DNA from: Ralstonia mannitolilytica
Lineage (GTDB): Bacteria; Pseudomonadota; Gammaproteobacteria; Burkholderiales; Burkholderiaceae
Direction: 5' to 3'
NCBI RefSeq assembly: GCF_905397375.1
Contig: NZ_CAJPVG010000009.1
Span: forward strand, 143,375 to 207,374
DNA: 64,000 nt
This document shows positions 61,630 through 64,000 of this stretch, piece after piece. Position numbers and translations under genes: made by a program. The notes beneath the pieces were generated by a model. It saw nothing but the letters and a program-made list of their open reading frames with translations. It ran no database searches and was not told the DNA's origin. Positions within the stretch are counted from its first letter, which is position 1. The number at the start of each line of letters is the position of its first letter.

Positions 61630-62934
61630 TTATTTGGTCGGTAACGAATGAACCTCGATCGTAACGTGTGACAGCGCTTGGAATCGCCGCAGCCGTTCGT
61701 GATAAAACTGCGGCCCGCGATGCGCCTGGCGTGTGCCGACCGAGACCACCACGCCCAGGTGCCCAGGGCCGATGCGCCAGACGTGCAGATCGAGCAGCGC
61801 GTCGCCATCGGTTTCCAGTGCAGTCTTGATGCGGCCGCCGATTTGCTTGTCTGGTGTCATGTCGACCAGGATGCCACCCGTGTCGCGCATCAGTCCGTAC
61901 GCCCAGTTGGCGATGACCAGCGCACCGACGATACCTGCAAGCGGGTCCATCCAGAGCCAGCCGAAGGTTTTGGCCAGCAACAGCCCGATGATGGCCAGGA
62001 CAGAGATGGCGGCGTCGGCCAAGACGTGCACATAGGCCGCGCGCATGTTGTGGTCGCGATGGTGCGCCCCGTGTCCATCGGCGTGATCGTGCTCATGCTC
62101 TTCGAAGGCCACGCTGTATTCCTGGCCGCCGATGCCGAGCACGGCAGTAAAGGCATGCGGCTCCGGAATCTCTGTGGTGGATTCTAGGTAGTTCGCCTTG
62201 CGGACCATCAGGAATTCCTGGCGGCTGCCGTCCGGCCGGATGGTGGTCACCGTCGCCACGTCGCTGGGCAGCGGGATGGTTTCTCCAGCCAAGCGGAAAA
62301 CTGGCGGTACGTCGTCTTCAAAGATCGACAGCGCGAACACCCCTGCTGGCGCGTTGATGTGCTGCACTTCCTTGCCGTGTGCATGTTTGTCGCCAAGTCC
62401 GGCTGGGCCGTGATCGTGTCCGTGGGCATGACCATGGTGATGACTGTGGCCATGGCTGTGGCCATCGTGGTCGCCACCGCTCAGCAGCCAGGCACTGGCG
62501 ATGTTCACCAGCAGGCCGACCACCGCAATCGGGATCGCCTCACTAAAGTGGATCGGCACCGGCGAGAGGAATCGCACCACAGCCTCGTAGCCGATCAGCA
62601 GCGCGATCATCGCCAGGATGATGGCGCTGGTGAAGCCGGCCAGGTCGCCGAGCTTGCCTGTACCGAACACGAAGCGTGAGTCGTTCGCGTGGCGCCGCGC
62701 ATATGTGTAGGCCAGCGCCGCGATCAGCATGGCGCCTGCGTGCGTCGACATATGCAGCCCATCGGCCACCAGGGCCAGCGAGCCAAACATGCTGCCGCCG
62801 ATGATCTCAGCGGCCATCATCAGCGTGCACAGCACGATCACGGCCCATGTCTTGCGCTCGTTTTTCTCGTGCCCTGCGCCCAGGAACACGTGGTCATGAC
62901 CGATACCGAACGGCGTGTCGTAGAAATTGCTCAT
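61630..62934 (-). CDS. dmeF: CDF metal efflux pump DmeF
   Basis: A 434-residue cation diffusion facilitator. Metal residues are in LVADGLHMSTHAGA and YVHVLADAAISV. A long loop between helices 4 and 5 is packed with histidines (HDGHSHGHSHHHGHAHGH and later EEHEHDHADGHGAHHRDHN). Such a His-rich loop and this start (MSNFYDTPFGIGHDHVFLG) are typical of DmeF, the Co2+/Ni2+/Zn2+ exporter first described in Cupriavidus metallidurans. It follows its repressor gene by 7 bp. Confidence 0.93.
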   Translation of the reverse strand: MSNFYDTPFGIGHDHVFLGAGHEKNERKTWAVIVLCTLMMAAEIIGGSMFGSLALVADGLHMSTHAGAMLIAALAYTYARRHANDSRFVFGTGKLGDLAGFTSAIILAMIALLIGYEAVVRFLSPVPIHFSEAIPIAVVGLLVNIASAWLLSGGDHDGHSHGHSHHHGHAHGHDHGPAGLGDKHAHGKEVQHINAPAGVFALSIFEDDVPPVFRLAGETIPLPSDVATVTTIRPDGSRQEFLMVRKANYLESTTEIPEPHAFTAVLGIGGQEYSVAFEEHEHDHADGHGAHHRDHNMRAAYVHVLADAAISVLAIIGLLLAKTFGWLWMDPLAGIVGALVIANWAYGLMRDTGGILVDMTPDKQIGGRIKTALETDGDALLDLHVWRIGPGHLGVVVSVGTRQAHRGPQFYHERLRRFQALSHVTIEVHSLPTK

Positions 62935-62941
62935 GGCTGGC

Positions 62942-63220
62942 TCATTTGAAATAGCTGTGCACGACCTCGATCAGCTGCTCCTTGGCGCTGCCTTCGGCGT
63001 GTTCATGTTCGTCATCCACCTCGGTCAGGTGGGTGCGTATGTGATCTTCCAGCACGACGGCCAGCAGGCCATTCATGGCGCCGCGGCAACTCGTGATCTG
63101 CTGGAGCACGGGGGCGCACCCTTGCTCCTCCTCCAGTGCGCGCTCAATGGCATCCAGCTGGCCCCGAATCCGGCGAACGCGGTTGAGTAGCTTCTGCTTC
63201 TCACGGATGGTGTGGCTCAT
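62942..63220 (-). CDS. dmeR: RcnR/CsoR-family metal repressor DmeR
   Basis: A 92-residue all-helical repressor. The metal ligands of E. coli RcnR are all in place: His3 (MSHTIREKQK), Cys35 (QGCAPVLQ), His60 and His64 (EDHIRTH). This His-Cys-His-His set marks Co2+/Ni2+ sensors. An acidic, His-containing C-terminus (DDEHEHAEG) follows. It should bind the dyad 17 bp upstream and be released by metal, switching on dmeR-dmeF and the genes behind it. Confidence 0.93.
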   Translation of the reverse strand: MSHTIREKQKLLNRVRRIRGQLDAIERALEEEQGCAPVLQQITSCRGAMNGLLAVVLEDHIRTHLTEVDDEHEHAEGSAKEQLIEVVHSYFK

Positions 63221-63236
63221 CGATCACCTCATTAAA

Positions 63237-63258
63237 TATACTATAGGGGGGTATACTA
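63237..63258. promoter_or_regulatory. dmeR: Operator of DmeR
   Basis: TATACTATA-GGGGGG-TATAC-TA is the A/T dyad around a G-tract that RcnR, FrmR and DmeR proteins recognise. It lies 17 bp upstream of the dmeR start, overlapping where the promoter must be, so the gene should be autoregulated. Confidence 0.82.
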
Positions 63259-63574
63259 CATTGAGTTCGGCTGCCAAGGGAGCAACATTTGCACCGAACC
63301 AAAGGACGTAGCCCTCTGCATATATGACGGCGAAAACGTCCGACTGCGTGACGCGAGCGGGATTTCTTGCCGCCGGCCCGCAACGCCATCGGTAACGCGG
63401 TGCGTTACACCCCCGATCGATAGTCAGGAGGGCCCCGTGTGTGCACTACATAAGTTGCTCTCAGCGACCTAGACTGAAACGCGCTCAGTGCATTGAGCCC
63501 CCTCGCGATGGAGGGTCGACAAGTCAGGGTGGGGAAAGCAAGAATCCACGGATGTGTGCTTTGTGGAGCGCTTT
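63259..63574. other. Interval between dmeR operator and TnsA-like gene
   Basis: About 315 bp with no convincing gene. If the TnsA-like gene kept the usual Tn7 layout, a transposon end would lie here, but I see neither a TGT-led repeat array nor a copy of the repeats next to oxyR. Confidence 0.5.
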
Positions 63575-63865
63575 ATGCCGGTGCGCCGGATCCCTAAGAA
63601 CTACCTCTTTGTCACTGGACGTCATCCCTCCCCGCTGGCGGATGAGGTCATTGAATTCGAGTCGATTCTGGAGAAGGAGTACATGCTCCTGCTGGACTCG
63701 GATCCCCAAGTGGAATCGTACGAATGTCAGCCGGTCAAAATTGCACTGTCTCGCGGCCGAGTTTATGTTCCAGATCTGCTGGTGACCTACCGCTGTTCTC
63801 CGTCGGGCAATCAGCGGTCTCCAGAATTGGTGGAAATCAAGAAGCGGGAATACGTTCCTTGCTGA
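63575..63865 (+). pseudogene. TnsA-like endonuclease, truncated
   Basis: A 96-residue reading frame starting MPVRRIPKNYLFVTGRHPS with the N-terminal fold of the TnsA transposase endonuclease: VIEFESILEKEYMLLLD (catalytic Glu region, residues 26-35), YVPDLLVTY (Asp67) and LVEIKK (Lys89/90). Full TnsA proteins are 200-270 residues, so the C-terminal TnsC-interacting domain is missing. A tnpC start lies 65 bp further on, suggesting that an IS66-type insertion cut the gene. GGAG lies 7 bp before ATG 63575; GTG 63554 is an alternative. Confidence 0.75.
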
Positions 63866-63929
63866 TCTAACTGGAAAGTTGGGATCTGTCTTCCTTCCAG
63901 AGGACTTGGGGTTCTGGCAGACTCGCCGC

Positions 63930-64000
63930 ATGAACCTACCCACCAACCTCGATGCCCTGAGCCCGGACGAACTGCGCACACTGGCTGCGCAGTTGATGGC
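63930..64000 (+). mobile_element. Start of an IS66-family transposase gene (tnpC), cut by window
   Basis: The frame opens MNLPTNLDALSPDELRTLAA, the characteristic N-terminus of IS66 TnpC transposases, and runs off the window. No tnpA or tnpB precede it, so this is either a tnpC-only (ISBst12-like) element or a decayed copy. The left terminal repeat should lie between 63856 and 63930, but I cannot place it. Confidence 0.75.

Noticed and set aside
63259..63574. Right-hand copy of the A-rich repeats seen beside oxyR
   Set aside because: I read both strands for AGCGAAG and CTTCGCT blocks and found none here, so the interval is not proposed as the partner end.
1..64000. tRNA, rRNA genes, CRISPR arrays and a replication origin
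   Set aside because: None was recognised on either strand: there are no regularly spaced identical repeats, no T-loop or rRNA motifs and no DnaA-box cluster.

Overview
The window reads as a contiguous stretch of a high-GC betaproteobacterial chromosome, most likely Ralstonia (pickettii/insidiosa/mannitolilytica type) or a close Burkholderiales relative. The evidence is gene content and order: fur divergent from bamE, leuS-lptE-holA, queA-tgt-yajC-secDF, recG-oxyR, and a phcBSRQ quorum-sensing cluster of the type described in Ralstonia solanacearum and Cupriavidus. The organism assignment is an inference; no rRNA gene is present to confirm it.

Region 1 (1-12.9 kb) is housekeeping on the plus strand: the 3' end of transketolase, gapA, a LysR regulator, fur (minus), bamE, dapB, leuS, lptE, holA, proA, a HemJ/CopD-like membrane protein and a THUMP-type RNA methyltransferase. 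Region 2 (12.9-19.5 kb, minus strand) is the phc cell-density system: phcB (methyltransferase expected to make the 3-hydroxy fatty-acid methyl ester signal), phcS (sensor kinase), phcR (receiver plus kinase) and phcQ (receiver), with a further odd receiver protein upstream. Region 3 (19.6-43.6 kb) is again core metabolism: a split pnt transhydrogenase with panD inside it, a TonB-dependent siderophore receptor with a DUF1624 membrane protein, Nudix-mnmA, a GltB-like FMN protein, a GST, purB, cytochrome b561 with two YceI proteins, queA-tgt-yajC-secD-secF, recG and oxyR.

Region 4 (43.6-64 kb) looks acquired. Just after the oxyR stop there is a TGT followed by short A-rich repeats that could be a transposon end. 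The cargo is almost entirely about divalent metal ions. It includes a CaCA-family exchanger behind a yybP-ykoY-type Mn2+ riboswitch, and an OprB-like porin with an Nramp-family transporter whose metal-site motifs resemble the Mg2+-transporting NRMT branch. A heavy-metal-type RND efflux system follows, with its own two-component regulators. Then come a FieF-like CDF pump, a DmeR-DmeF pair with a recognisable operator, and several outer-membrane or lipoprotein genes. The right edge holds a short TnsA-like endonuclease fragment followed by the start of an IS66-family tnpC.

The most unusual feature is a pair of related tiny ORFs (MDS..SRP peptides), one in the leader of the porin gene and one between the porin and the Nramp gene. 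Both have good ribosome-binding sites. Together with the riboswitch on the opposing exchanger gene they suggest an import/export pair for Mn2+ or Mg2+, each arm controlled in its RNA leader.
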